From NCBI GenBank assembly GCA_902632935.1, contig CACPEJ010000002.1, positions 62,001-126,000 of the forward strand: 64,000 nt of DNA. Reading direction: 5' to 3'. The notes beneath the pieces are model-generated. The model ran no database searches. It was given only the letters and a program-made list of their open reading frames with translations, and was not told the DNA's origin. Shown here one piece after another: positions 29,376 to 39,861 of the stretch. How positions within the stretch are numbered: the stretch's first letter is position 1; every line of letters starts with the position of its first letter. Source of the stretch: an uncultured Pelagibacteraceae bacterium. GTDB taxonomy: Bacteria; Pseudomonadota; Alphaproteobacteria; Pelagibacterales; Pelagibacteraceae. A program made the translations under genes and the position numbers.

Positions 29376-30164
29376 GTGAATTATTTAAGAGAATTTTTAA
29401 AATGCATTAATAAACCTGAAATATGGATTTTTTATTCACATAAGAGAATAGCTTTAAAATATAGAGATACAATATTAGGTCCATTCTGGAATGTGATTAA
29501 TAGTATTTTTTTAATTTCAGTATTATCGTTAAGTTATTTTTTATTTCTAAATCCTGATGATTTCAAAAATTTTATATATAGATTGTCGATATCAATTTTT
29601 TTATGGTTATTTATTTCTACAATTTTAAGAGAGTCAACTTCAACACTTAAGAATAAATTAGAAATACTTAGCGAAAAAAAAATAGATATCAAAAATTTTG
29701 TTTGTGAAAATATTTATACAAATTTTATCATTTTTATACACAGCTTACCTATAGTAATAATATTATTTTTTATTTCTGATTTTAAATTACAATTCAATTT
29801 GATTTTATCTTTTGTTGGATTATTTTTAGTTATAATCAATTTACTTCTCATAAGCTATTTCATTACTATTCTTTCGGCAATGTACAAAGATATAGAAAAG
29901 ATTGTTGAAAATTTGGTGTATGCTATTTTTTTTGCGACTCCCATCATATGGAGTGAAAATATGGTTTCAGAAAAAATTCAAAATTTATTAATTTTTAATC
30001 CTATTTATCATTTTATTGTATTATTTAGAGATCCATTAATGAATAATGTTGATGGAAAATTTTATGAAAGTTTTTCAATATGTCTTTTATTAGCGCTAAT
30101 AGTATTTATCATTAACCTTAAATTGTTTAAATATTTAGAAAAAAGAATTGTATTATATTTATGA
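29376..30164 (+). CDS. Polysaccharide ABC exporter permease (Wzm-like)
   Basis: ALKYRDTILGPFWNVINSIFLISVLSLSYFLF; six-TM ABC2-type profile; translationally coupled to ATPase. Confidence 0.85.
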   Translation: MNYLREFLKCINKPEIWIFYSHKRIALKYRDTILGPFWNVINSIFLISVLSLSYFLFLNPDDFKNFIYRLSISIFLWLFISTILRESTSTLKNKLEILSEKKIDIKNFVCENIYTNFIIFIHSLPIVIILFFISDFKLQFNLILSFVGLFLVIINLLLISYFITILSAMYKDIEKIVENLVYAIFFATPIIWSENMVSEKIQNLLIFNPIYHFIVLFRDPLMNNVDGKFYESFSICLLLALIVFIINLKLFKYLEKRIVLYL

Positions 30165-30841
30165 TTATATTTGAAAATGTTAGTCTGAATTACCCTATCT
30201 CAACGAAAAATTTATCACTAAGAAAAAATATAATAAATGGTATTTTTGGATCAAATATCAAAAAAAATTATATTGAGTCTTTAAAAAAAATTAATTTAAA
30301 ATTGGAAAAAGGTGTCTACGGACTTTATGGGGCAAATGGATCTGGAAAAACGTCATTACTAAAAGTTATAGCGGGCATTTACCCTCCTTCCTCAGGACAA
30401 ATTAAAGTAAATGGTTCCATTGGTTCAATGATTGATTTTCGTTTCGGATTAAGTAAAGATTTCACAGGAAATGAATGTATTGAATTAAGATTAATTGCCG
30501 AAGGTATAAACAAAGATAAGAGAAAAGAGTTAATCAATAAAATTAAAATTGAGACTGAACTTGGGGAATATCTTAATTTACCAATAAAAACTTATTCATC
30601 TGGAATGAAATTTAGATTAGCCTTTTTCACATCTTTAAACGTCCAAAGTGATATTCTATTATTAGATGAATGGATTGGAACCGCTGATCAAAATTTAAGA
30701 GACAAAGTTGATAAATTAATCTTAGAAAGAATTGCTCAATCAAAAATTACCCTTATTGCTTCGCACAATTTAGATAGGCTAAAAAAGATTTGTAATAATA
30801 TAATTTATTTTGAAAAAGGTGAAATTTCAAAAATTACTTAA
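30161..30841 (+). CDS. Polysaccharide ABC exporter ATPase (Wzt-like, lacks long C-terminal domain)
   Basis: GLYGANGSGKTSLLKVIAGIYPPSSGQI, YSSGMKFRLAFFTSLNVQSDILLLDEW. Confidence 0.88.
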   Translation: MIIFENVSLNYPISTKNLSLRKNIINGIFGSNIKKNYIESLKKINLKLEKGVYGLYGANGSGKTSLLKVIAGIYPPSSGQIKVNGSIGSMIDFRFGLSKDFTGNECIELRLIAEGINKDKRKELINKIKIETELGEYLNLPIKTYSSGMKFRLAFFTSLNVQSDILLLDEWIGTADQNLRDKVDKLILERIAQSKITLIASHNLDRLKKICNNIIYFEKGEISKIT

Positions 30842-30843
30842 AA

Positions 30844-32052
30844 TTACTCTTTTACGCTGCCGGCAGTTAGACCACTGACTAAATATTTTTCAAAATATAT
30901 GAAAATAAAAAGTACAGGTAAAGTAACAATTACTGAACCTGCCATTAAGTATTGACGCGGTGTTTCTGCATCCCCGCTTAGATATTGAATAGCTCTTGAT
31001 AAGGTAAATGATTTAGGACTATCTAAAAACATCAAAGAAAAAAGAAATTCATTCCAAGCTATCATAAAGACATAGAGTGCAACGGATGCAATAGCTGGCA
31101 AACTTAAAGGAATAATAATCTTTAAAATTATACCAAACCAGTTTTGACCATCCATAATACCCGCGTCTTCAATTTCTTTTGGAATACTTTTGAAATATCC
31201 TTGCAGCATGTATATTGCGACTGGCAAAGTAGTTGCTGTATAAACAATCAATAAACCAAAGATTGAGTTTCTTAATCCAAGTTGACTAAACACAGTATAT
31301 AAAGGGATGACTAATACTATAGCTGGAAACATATAAATGATTAAGATCGAAGTTGATAAAAAGTTTTTACCGAAAAAGTTTAATCTAGCAACAGCATAAG
31401 CTGCAGGGATTGCAAATAATAATGTGACAATAACAGTTCCGATAGAAACTGCTGAGCTTATTAAGATATATCTACCAAAATTATAAGTTTCAAAGATAAC
31501 AAAATAAGATTTGAACAACTCAGTTAAGCTTTTTGTAAAATCTAGACTAAAGTCTAAAGGATTAACTAATAAAGCGATCTGAGTTTTAAAACTGGTAACT
31601 AGCATAATGTAAAACGGGAATAAGATTACAAATGCAAAGAAAACAATGCCAAATAAGGTAATAAAATCAAAAATAATTTTTTCAGATATGAAATCTTCCT
31701 TTAAAGATTGCATATTATATTTTTTGAGTTTGTTCGTAAAAAATAAAGTAATTAAGAAAACTCCAAATATATACCAATATGGAGATGTCTCATTTAGGTA
31801 AAAATATGAAATTGAAAATATAAAAGATAATAAAAGAATCTTTATTAAGTTGTTAAGTTTATTACCGATTAAGACAAATGTTAAAGATAATAAAATACCA
31901 ATTAAGAATACAGGTGTGATGTTTAAATTAGTAAAACTTAAACCTTGTAGTGTGGCCATGATCTTCCAAATTGATAAAATACATGTCAGAAAAAAAGATG
32001 AAACGATTAAAAATATTGCAAGAGACTTAAACTTCATTAGCCCTCTTTCCAA
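30844..32052 (-). CDS. Carbohydrate ABC transporter permease (MalG/UgpE-like)
   Basis: EAA loop EIEDAGIMDGQNWFGIILKIIIPLSLPAIASVALYVFMIAWNEFLFSL. Confidence 0.9.
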   Translation of the reverse strand: MERGLMKFKSLAIFLIVSSFFLTCILSIWKIMATLQGLSFTNLNITPVFLIGILLSLTFVLIGNKLNNLIKILLLSFIFSISYFYLNETSPYWYIFGVFLITLFFTNKLKKYNMQSLKEDFISEKIIFDFITLFGIVFFAFVILFPFYIMLVTSFKTQIALLVNPLDFSLDFTKSLTELFKSYFVIFETYNFGRYILISSAVSIGTVIVTLLFAIPAAYAVARLNFFGKNFLSTSILIIYMFPAIVLVIPLYTVFSQLGLRNSIFGLLIVYTATTLPVAIYMLQGYFKSIPKEIEDAGIMDGQNWFGIILKIIIPLSLPAIASVALYVFMIAWNEFLFSLMFLDSPKSFTLSRAIQYLSGDAETPRQYLMAGSVIVTLPVLFIFIYFEKYLVSGLTAGSVKE

Positions 32053-33286
32053 TTAATCTAAAATAAATAATCATGAAACTAAGAAGTAACATCACAATGA
32101 CTATCGAAACTGCAGAGCCCATTCCAATATCTGAAACTGCAAATCCTTGTTGATAAACATTAATAGGTAAAGTTCTTGTGCCTGATGCCCCACCCGTTAA
32201 TAAAAAGATATCTTCAAATTTATTAAAGTTCCAAATAAACCTAATCATAAATAAAATTGAGATAATCGCTGTAATTTGAGGCAGTGTAATATGGATAAAT
32301 TTTTGAATAGGACTTGCTCCATCCACCTCTGCGGCTTCATACAAACTTTGTGGTATTGCTTGCAATCTTGCTAAAATAAATAGAAAGGCAAGTGGAAAAT
32401 AGCGCCAAATTTCAAAAAAAATGACTGTCGTTAAAGCCAACCTTAATTTAAATTCAAATCCTAAAATACTCATGGTTATGTATTTTTGGCCTAATAAATT
32501 TATTGGTTGTTCTATGATGTTAAAATTAACCAATAATGCGTTTAAAGTTCCGCTATTTGGATCTAGTAATAAAGTCCAAGTGTAAGCTAAAGCAACTACA
32601 GGGCCTACATATGGAAAAAGTAGAATACCTCGCATATAAGTTCGACCTTGAATATTTTGATTAACTAATTGTGCTGCTAAAATTCCAAAGATAATTGCAC
32701 CAACTGTGCCAAAAAAAGTGAAGTAAAATGTTGTTAAAAGTAATTCAACAAAATTATTTTCATAAAAAACTTTTTTAAAATTTTCTAAAGTAAAATTCGT
32801 AGTGAGTAACGGGTTATCTGCTTTACCGCTTAAAACTGGTTTTTGAGATTTAATTATTTTTTTATCAATTATTTCACCATTGTTATTCTGTATAGTTATT
32901 TCAAAATTTTCCCTGTATTTCGCCTGCCAATTTCCAAAATTACAAACAACTTTTTTAGATTGAAAATTACATCTTGAGTCAAGATTGACTGGTGAAACAT
33001 TTGTTGGAAATTTATCTTGAAACTGAACATTTCTTATTTCTTGAATTAAAGAACTATTTCGTAATTTATAAATAATTTTTAATTCTGATTGATTTTCTGA
33101 TATTGATTTTACAATTTTCTTTGCTCGAGGCTCTGGAATTCTAATATCTTTTAATTCAATGTCTTTGAAACTGATCCAAACATTGGCAAATATGGGAAAT
33201 AATACGATTGCAAAAACTAATAGGACTGCAGGTAAAACTAAAGTGTAAGCAGTTCTTTTTTCTAATTTTGATAATGAATCACTCAT
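32027..33286 (-). CDS. Carbohydrate ABC transporter permease (MalF/UgpA-like) with extended loop
   Basis: EAA loop LYEAAEVDGASPIQKFIHITLPQI; long hydrophilic segment between TM1 and TM2. Confidence 0.9.
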   Translation of the reverse strand: MSDSLSKLEKRTAYTLVLPAVLLVFAIVLFPIFANVWISFKDIELKDIRIPEPRAKKIVKSISENQSELKIIYKLRNSSLIQEIRNVQFQDKFPTNVSPVNLDSRCNFQSKKVVCNFGNWQAKYRENFEITIQNNNGEIIDKKIIKSQKPVLSGKADNPLLTTNFTLENFKKVFYENNFVELLLTTFYFTFFGTVGAIIFGILAAQLVNQNIQGRTYMRGILLFPYVGPVVALAYTWTLLLDPNSGTLNALLVNFNIIEQPINLLGQKYITMSILGFEFKLRLALTTVIFFEIWRYFPLAFLFILARLQAIPQSLYEAAEVDGASPIQKFIHITLPQITAIISILFMIRFIWNFNKFEDIFLLTGGASGTRTLPINVYQQGFAVSDIGMGSAVSIVIVMLLLSFMIIYFRLIGKRANEV

Positions 33287-33335
33287 GATAAAAAGCGGAT
33301 AATAAAATATTATCCGCTCTTTATAAATTTATTAT

Positions 33336-34664
33336 TTAAAACTTAGCTAATTCAGCGTTAATTTTCTTAACTGCTTCATCAACTGAGATTTGATCATCAA
33401 TATATTCTCTAGTGATTCTGTTTAAGAATTGAGAATTGATGATTTTTGATGCTCGAGATAGTTCACCCTCTTTAACACCCCATCTGTTTGCAGTGTCTAA
33501 ACCTGCAACGATGTTATCAATAACATCTGCAGAATAAAGATCTGTTAAAGGAGCTTTTCTATCAACACCTACTGGTAATTTACTCCAAGCTTTAGTGTAA
33601 GCACTAGGATCACTTTTGTTTCCTCTTCTTACTGGGAATTTTCCTTCCGGAGCAATTCCTAATGTCGCTGTATAACCTTCACTCATAGAGTACTCGATGA
33701 ATTTTTTAGCTTCATCAGTATCTGCATCCGCAGTAATACCAAAGTATCTTACATCAGCCCAAGCAGCACCTTTTTTATTGTTCGGTCCACTAAAATTAGT
33801 AATGAAACCAGTTTTAGAAGCTAACTCTGGTGATGTTGGATCGCTATTTATTGTTGGTGGAGCAGAGTCTCTTAAACCTGCTAATTCATCCATAATAAAT
33901 GGTGACCAAATAATCATTGGTGTTTTGCCAGCAAAGTATAAAGCTCTTGATTGTTTCCAGAATAATTCTCCTGGAGGGCTTGCTTTCGCAATTACTTTAT
34001 AAAATTCTAAAGAATTCTTTAAAGCTTTCCCTTGCTTTTTAGTTCCACCTTTTTTAACAAAATTAACTCCATTAGCTAAAAGTACATGTTCAAGTACTTG
34101 GCTCATAAAGTTTTCATCTGTTTTTGTGGCAGCTACAAAGCCAAACATATCATTACTTGATAATGCATTCACTGCTTTAACGATGTTTGCATATGAAGTT
34201 GGTGGCTCTAAACCAGCTGCAGCAAATAGATCTTTTCTATAAACGACCATTTGTGTCCAGCCATCAACTGGTACAGCTGCAATTTTTCCACCCTTCTTAG
34301 CCATATTTAATGCGCCCGGTGCAAATGTTTTCTTACCTAACGACTTAACTACAGCGTTATTTGCATCAACATCTAATATGCCTGCCTCAGCCCATGGTAA
34401 AACATATTGAAGAGTGTGATAAATCACATCTGGAAGATCTCCAGCAGCTGCTGCTGCAGTAGCTCTTGTGCCAAGATCTTTTTCTTCAATTGGTATGACT
34501 TCAACTTTGATGCCAGTTTTAGCTTCAAACGCTTTAGCCATCTCCTCTTGTTTTGCCATTCTAGCTGGTTGGACCTCTGTGGTCCAAAATTTAATATCTG
34601 CAAAACTAGTATTAGTAATTAGAAATACTAGAGCAAATATATTTATCATGATTTTTTTAATCAT
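33336..34664 (-). CDS. Extracellular sugar-binding protein of the ABC transporter
   Basis: Signal peptide IMINIFALVFLITNTSFADIKFWTTEVQPARMAKQEEMAKAFEAKTGIKVEVIPI; family 1 SBP profile. Confidence 0.9.
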   Translation of the reverse strand: MIKKIMINIFALVFLITNTSFADIKFWTTEVQPARMAKQEEMAKAFEAKTGIKVEVIPIEEKDLGTRATAAAAAGDLPDVIYHTLQYVLPWAEAGILDVDANNAVVKSLGKKTFAPGALNMAKKGGKIAAVPVDGWTQMVVYRKDLFAAAGLEPPTSYANIVKAVNALSSNDMFGFVAATKTDENFMSQVLEHVLLANGVNFVKKGGTKKQGKALKNSLEFYKVIAKASPPGELFWKQSRALYFAGKTPMIIWSPFIMDELAGLRDSAPPTINSDPTSPELASKTGFITNFSGPNNKKGAAWADVRYFGITADADTDEAKKFIEYSMSEGYTATLGIAPEGKFPVRRGNKSDPSAYTKAWSKLPVGVDRKAPLTDLYSADVIDNIVAGLDTANRWGVKEGELSRASKIINSQFLNRITREYIDDQISVDEAVKKINAELAKF

Positions 34665-34715
34665 ACATTCCCCTTCTTATATAGTTTCTCTCTGAAATTT
34701 AGATTTCTCTAATCT

Positions 34716-34735
34716 TCGCAATTTTTTCATTGCGA
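34716..34735. promoter_or_regulatory. Candidate operator: inverted repeat TCGCAAT-N6-ATTGCGA between divergent transporter genes
   Basis: Perfect 7-bp arms in the divergent 34665-34804 intergenic region. Confidence 0.45.
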
Positions 34736-34804
34736 TAAATTTAGCAGTGTAATAAATTTTTAACAACATTTAATGGTTACTTAAAATCCTTTTAAATCAA
34801 GTAA

Positions 34805-35857
34805 ATGTCGAAAATTGTTATTAAAAATCTCAAAAAATCTTTTGGCGAAAATAAAGTTATCAACAATTTTAACATAGATATAAAGGATGGAGAATTTATA
34901 GTTTTAGTGGGTCCTTCAGGTTGTGGAAAATCAACTTTATTGAGAATGGTCTCTGGATTAGAAAGTATCGATCAAGGAGAAATCTTTTTAGATACAAAAT
35001 TAATTAATAACCTGATTCCTTCCAAGCGTGAAATTGCAATGGTCTTTCAATCTTACGCTTTATATCCACACATGAATGTTTTTGAAAATATGTCATTTGG
35101 TTTAAAAATGGAAAAAATTTCAAAAAATGAAATTAACGAAAAAGTTAATCATGCAGCTGCTACACTTCAAATTGAAGATTTATTAGAGAGAAAGCCCAAA
35201 CAACTTTCAGGTGGACAAAGACAAAGGGTTGCAATTGGTAGAGCAATTACAAGAAATCCAAAAGTGTTCTTATTTGATGAACCATTATCTAATCTAGATG
35301 CAGCTTTAAGATCAGAAATGAGAGTTGAAATTTCTAAATTACACAAAAAATTAAAAACAAATATTATTTATGTAACACACGATCAAATAGAGGCGATGAC
35401 ATTAGCTGATAGAATTGTGGTTCTAAACAAAGGAATTATTGAACAGTTTGGAACTCCAAATGAGATTTACACTGATCCCAATAATATTTTCGTTGCAGAA
35501 TTTATTGGTTCCCCAAAAATGAATATTATTAAAATAAATAAAGAACAGATTATCAATTCAAAAAATATAGAATTGTTTAAAAATATAATAACTTTTGAAA
35601 ATTTTAATTTTAAAGATGAGATTTATTTAGGTATTAGACCTGAAGATATTAGTATAAAAAATGATCGTGAAATTAAGTTAGACGTTGAAGTAGATCTTAT
35701 TGAAAATTTAGGCTTTGAAAAAATTATTTACGCTAAATTATCAGACAACCAAATTATTATTAAATCGTCAGAAGATATAAGCAATCAATCGCTTAAAATA
35801 TCATTTTCTAAAGACAAGGTTTTATTTTTTGACAAAAATAAAAACAGGATAAGATAG
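34805..35857 (+). CDS. Sugar ABC transporter ATPase (MalK/UgpC-like)
   Basis: [58 protein letters not shown] plus C-terminal regulatory domain. Confidence 0.93.
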   Translation: MSKIVIKNLKKSFGENKVINNFNIDIKDGEFIVLVGPSGCGKSTLLRMVSGLESIDQGEIFLDTKLINNLIPSKREIAMVFQSYALYPHMNVFENMSFGLKMEKISKNEINEKVNHAAATLQIEDLLERKPKQLSGGQRQRVAIGRAITRNPKVFLFDEPLSNLDAALRSEMRVEISKLHKKLKTNIIYVTHDQIEAMTLADRIVVLNKGIIEQFGTPNEIYTDPNNIFVAEFIGSPKMNIIKINKEQIINSKNIELFKNIITFENFNFKDEIYLGIRPEDISIKNDREIKLDVEVDLIENLGFEKIIYAKLSDNQIIIKSSEDISNQSLKISFSKDKVLFFDKNKNRIR

Positions 35858-35912
35858 ATTTACATGGAAGACTTGAAAAAGTAGTTAATGATGATAATAA
35901 AAAATATTATTA

Positions 35913-37640
35913 ATGTTAACTCAAAAAGATCAAAAAACTATAAGATCTAGATTAGACAATATTTACAAAATAATCTTATCTAAAAAAGATATTGATTATT
36001 TTGAGAATGAAATTGTCCAAATAATCAAAAACTTTAATAAAGAAAATTCAAAAAAGAAGAAAAATATCTCTGAAAAAACAACTTTGGTAATCTGTTATGG
36101 TGACAGCGTATATTCCAAAAAAAATAAATCAATTAGAGTATTTCAAAGCTTCTTTCAGAAAAAATTAAAAAATTATTTTAACACTATTCATTTTTTACCA
36201 TTTTATCCTTCAAGTAGCGATAGTGGCTTTGCTGTAAAAGATCATTATAAAGTTGAGAATAAGCTTGGGAATTGGTCGGATATCAAGAATGTTTCAAAAT
36301 CAAGTGATGTTATGGCCGATATGGTTATTAATCATTCATCTGCGAGAGGTTTGTGGTTTAAAAATTTTCTTAAGAAAAAAGAACCTGGAAAAGATTATTT
36401 TTTAACAGTAAACTCTAAATTTAATTCTTCTAAGGTTGTTAGACCACGAGATCATAAATTACTTAAAAGGATAAAGATTTTTAAAAAAACTGATTATCTT
36501 TGGCGAACATTTAGCCCAGATCAAATCGATTTAAATTTTAAAAATCCTGCTGTATTAATTCAATTTATCAAAATAATGATTCATCTCATTAATAATGGTG
36601 TTACTATTTTTAGATTAGATGCTATTGCATATCTTTGGAAGGAGAATGGAAGTAAATGTATTAATTTAAAACAAACTCATGAAATTATTAAACTTTTAAG
36701 AAATATTATTAATCTGCTGAACGTACAAACTAGAATAATTACAGAAACAAATTTGCCAGAAAAGGAGAATTTGAGTTATTTTGGTAAAAATGACGAGGCT
36801 AACTGGATTTATAATTTTTCTTTACCACCATTATTAATTCATGCTTTTTTATTTGAAAATAGTTCATATCTAAATAAATGGAGCAGAAATCTTCCAAGTA
36901 CAAAAAAAGGAAATTGTTATTTAAACTTTATTGCTTCACACGATGGAATAGGAATAAGACCTACAGAAGGATTATTAAATAAAAAATTATTAGATAATTT
37001 TATAAAGAGGCTAAAAAAAAATGGTTCAAAATTCTCTTATAGAAAAGTTCAAAATAAAACTAAAAAAGTTTATGAAGCAAATATTACTGTCTTTAATGCT
37101 TTGAAAAAATCTGATTATGATAAAAAAGGTGAATTTTATCTAGAAAGATATATTTCAGCTCATGCTATAATGATCTCTTTTGAGGGAATACCAGCGATAT
37201 ATTTTAATTCTATTTTTGGTACCTCTAATGATGAAAATAAATTTATCATCACTGGTAATAATAGGGATGTAAATAGATATAGATGGAATTACGAAGATAT
37301 TTCTAAGAAACTTAGAAACCATAAAACTAAACAAAGTATATTTTATAATAGCATATGTGGTCTATTGGAAATTAGAAGAAGGCAAAAAGCTTTTCATCCA
37401 AATGCCTCGAGATTAAATTTAAATTTGGGTCAGAAAGTCTATGGATTTAAGAGAATAAGTAAAGATAAGAAACAAACTATCTTATGTATTACAAATTTAA
37501 GTTCAAAAATTCAAAAAGTTAAGTTTCATAAAAAAAATCAAAAAATGAAAAATTTATTAAAATCAAAAAATAATACTATTTATAAAAAATTTATAATTCT
37601 TAATCCTTTTGAGACAATTTGGTTGTCTAACATAAAATAA
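35913..37640 (+). CDS. GH13 subfamily 18-like glycoside phosphorylase (sucrose/glucosylglycerate/glucosylglycerol phosphorylase-type)
   Basis: FRLDAIAYLWKENGSKCINLKQTHEIIKLLRNI, RIITETNLPEKENLSYFG, YNFSLPPLLIHA, FIASHDGIGIRPTEG. Confidence 0.82.
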   Translation: MLTQKDQKTIRSRLDNIYKIILSKKDIDYFENEIVQIIKNFNKENSKKKKNISEKTTLVICYGDSVYSKKNKSIRVFQSFFQKKLKNYFNTIHFLPFYPSSSDSGFAVKDHYKVENKLGNWSDIKNVSKSSDVMADMVINHSSARGLWFKNFLKKKEPGKDYFLTVNSKFNSSKVVRPRDHKLLKRIKIFKKTDYLWRTFSPDQIDLNFKNPAVLIQFIKIMIHLINNGVTIFRLDAIAYLWKENGSKCINLKQTHEIIKLLRNIINLLNVQTRIITETNLPEKENLSYFGKNDEANWIYNFSLPPLLIHAFLFENSSYLNKWSRNLPSTKKGNCYLNFIASHDGIGIRPTEGLLNKKLLDNFIKRLKKNGSKFSYRKVQNKTKKVYEANITVFNALKKSDYDKKGEFYLERYISAHAIMISFEGIPAIYFNSIFGTSNDENKFIITGNNRDVNRYRWNYEDISKKLRNHKTKQSIFYNSICGLLEIRRRQKAFHPNASRLNLNLGQKVYGFKRISKDKKQTILCITNLSSKIQKVKFHKKNQKMKNLLKSKNNTIYKKFIILNPFETIWLSNIK

Positions 37641-37695
37641 ATTTTAGAACTTTACATTTGTTGTATATGTTATTTATTTGGTATATTTATAAAAT

Positions 37696-38367
37696 GTGCT
37701 TTTTGAAAAAATTATAAACTTTTTTGATTATTTTCACCAAAGTCGGATTATCAATTATTTAGAAAAATTTGAAATAAAATATTTTATAGATGTAGGCTCA
37801 CACAAAGGGGAGTTTTTAAGCTATTTATTAAAACTTAAACACAAAAAAATCTATTGTTTTGAAGCACAAAAAGATATTTTTAAAATATTAAGCAGAAAAT
37901 ATAAAAAAAATAAAAAGATTGAATTGTTTAATATAGGTTTAGCGGACAAAAAAGCTACAAAATTTTTTTATATTAACAAAATTAGTTCATCTTCAACATT
38001 TTCAAAAAGTAAGAATACTTTTTTCTCAAGATTTAAAAAATTTGTTTTAAACTCAGATAATTTTTATGAAAAAAAGTACCAAATCAAAACCAAAAGACTT
38101 GATAGTTATTTTGTTAATAAAAAAATAGATAATATGTTTCTTAAGATTGATGTTGAAGGATTTGAATTAAATGTTCTAAAAGGTGCGAAAAAATTAATCT
38201 CAAAACAAGTCAAACTTATATTAGTAGAAAAACACTTCTTTCAACTATATAAAGATTATACACCAGATGAAGTTGACATATTTCTTAAAAAAAATAACTT
38301 CAGATTATTAAAAAAATTCACTTTTCCTCTTTTATATTTTCAGGATAATATTTACATCAAAAAATAA
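37696..38367 (+). CDS. FkbM family methyltransferase
   Basis: YFIDVGSHKGEFLSYLLKLKHKKIYCFEAQ...NMFLKIDVEGFELNVLKGAKKLI; GTG start. Confidence 0.85.
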   Translation: MLFEKIINFFDYFHQSRIINYLEKFEIKYFIDVGSHKGEFLSYLLKLKHKKIYCFEAQKDIFKILSRKYKKNKKIELFNIGLADKKATKFFYINKISSSSTFSKSKNTFFSRFKKFVLNSDNFYEKKYQIKTKRLDSYFVNKKIDNMFLKIDVEGFELNVLKGAKKLISKQVKLILVEKHFFQLYKDYTPDEVDIFLKKNNFRLLKKFTFPLLYFQDNIYIKK

Positions 38368-38371
38368 TTAT

Positions 38372-39832
38372 TTATTGATAACAATCCATTTTACTTACTA
38401 ATGAATATTTGATGTCATCAATTAAATCTTTACAACCATCTATTAGATCTTTTTTGTTAATCAGAACATGAGAAATATTTTCAATTTCATTAATTTCATT
38501 AAGAATTGACATTTTTTGATCAAAATTTTTAGCTGCAAAAAAGGATGAGGCTAAATTGATTCTGCTTTTCCACTCAATTATTTCATTGAATTTAAAAGGT
38601 GGGTGTTTCCAATCAACAAAAATTGGCAGGCCAATATTCATCCTTACATCTTCAAGAGAGACCGGTATTAATAACCTGTCAATATAAACATAATTTTCTT
38701 TAATCTTATTTATCAGCTCCATTTTTTTGTGAAAGTTTTTATTTGAATTCTCAATAAAATGATTTTTTACCGAAAAAATAGATACTGAAAAAAAAATTAA
38801 GATAATGCTTAATATTTTGATGTATTTTTTCTTATCAAAAAAATTTTGTATAAAAAAAGACAAAATTATCATTGTAGAAATGGGAACCAAAAAAACTGAT
38901 GTCCTCCACGGAAAGCTTAGAGCTAAAGTATTATTTTCAAAAAAAAACTGAATAAATGAAAAGATAATTGACATAAAACCAAAAACAAGAAATGGTATAA
39001 AAAATTTTTTTTCCTTATAAATTATTATAAGCGATATAAGATAAATCAAAATTGAAAAAAAATCCTTATAAGAAAACCAACTTTGAATAACTGCATGATG
39101 TACAGCTCTATCTAATAAAATTTTTTGACCTTCTAATATTAAGTTCTTATCTAAAAAAAAGAAATTGAGTATTATGTATAAAGTAATTGGTAATATCAAA
39201 ATTGAATAAATAATACTTATTTTGAATATTTTTATATATTCCTTTTTAAAAAAAAAGTAAGAAAATATTCCTAACATCAAAAAACCAGAGTGAAGAACAT
39301 AAGTTGGGTGAAAAGATGCTGCTAAACAGATAAATAAAATAGAAAAGAAATTTTTATTTATTAAAAAGAGATAAATTGCTACAAAAAATAAAACACCAAA
39401 ACTTGCGGGTTGATATCCTTCATTTATAACATCTTGGCCAGCAACACCTCCGAACAAACTATTTTCATGATAAATTATTATAAATAAAGAGAACCATACT
39501 AATGATAAAAATGGACTCTTTAATTCCTTAAATTGAGTTTTACAAATAAGAAATAAAAAAAGCGAACATAATGACAATAAGCAAAGATGAATTATATATA
39601 GAATTTTTAATGAGAAAAATTTAATTAAGAAATGATTAAATATTGTGAATAATGGTAGATGGTTGGTTGTATTGGCAATCCAATCATTTTGTAATTTATT
39701 AAATTCGAAATTTTTAATTGCGTGAATTAAATGTAAAGAGTTGCCTTTGAAAAATGGAAATTGCTGAACAGTTATTGCAAACAAAATACTTAAAACAATA
39801 TAAACGAAGATTTCTTTTTTTATCAATTCCAT
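38372..39832 (-). CDS. Polytopic membrane protein, putative glycan-associated
   Basis: Many TM helices; FNHFLIKFFSLKILYIIHL, SFHPTYVLHSGFLMLGIFSYFFFKKEY; family not assigned. Confidence 0.5.
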   Translation of the reverse strand: MELIKKEIFVYIVLSILFAITVQQFPFFKGNSLHLIHAIKNFEFNKLQNDWIANTTNHLPLFTIFNHFLIKFFSLKILYIIHLCLLSLCSLFLFLICKTQFKELKSPFLSLVWFSLFIIIYHENSLFGGVAGQDVINEGYQPASFGVLFFVAIYLFLINKNFFSILFICLAASFHPTYVLHSGFLMLGIFSYFFFKKEYIKIFKISIIYSILILPITLYIILNFFFLDKNLILEGQKILLDRAVHHAVIQSWFSYKDFFSILIYLISLIIIYKEKKFFIPFLVFGFMSIIFSFIQFFFENNTLALSFPWRTSVFLVPISTMIILSFFIQNFFDKKKYIKILSIILIFFSVSIFSVKNHFIENSNKNFHKKMELINKIKENYVYIDRLLIPVSLEDVRMNIGLPIFVDWKHPPFKFNEIIEWKSRINLASSFFAAKNFDQKMSILNEINEIENISHVLINKKDLIDGCKDLIDDIKYSLVSKMDCYQ

Positions 39833-39861
39833 AATTTTTAATCTGATATTTAATAATGTAT

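Noticed and set aside
33697-34695. ORFs antisense to the sugar-binding protein
   Set aside because: Shadow ORFs; real protein on the minus strand has signal peptide and SBP features.
35858-35912. Short reading frame [23 protein letters not shown] after the malK-like gene
   Set aside because: Only about 23 codons overlapping the gene end; too short to call a relic without a database hit.
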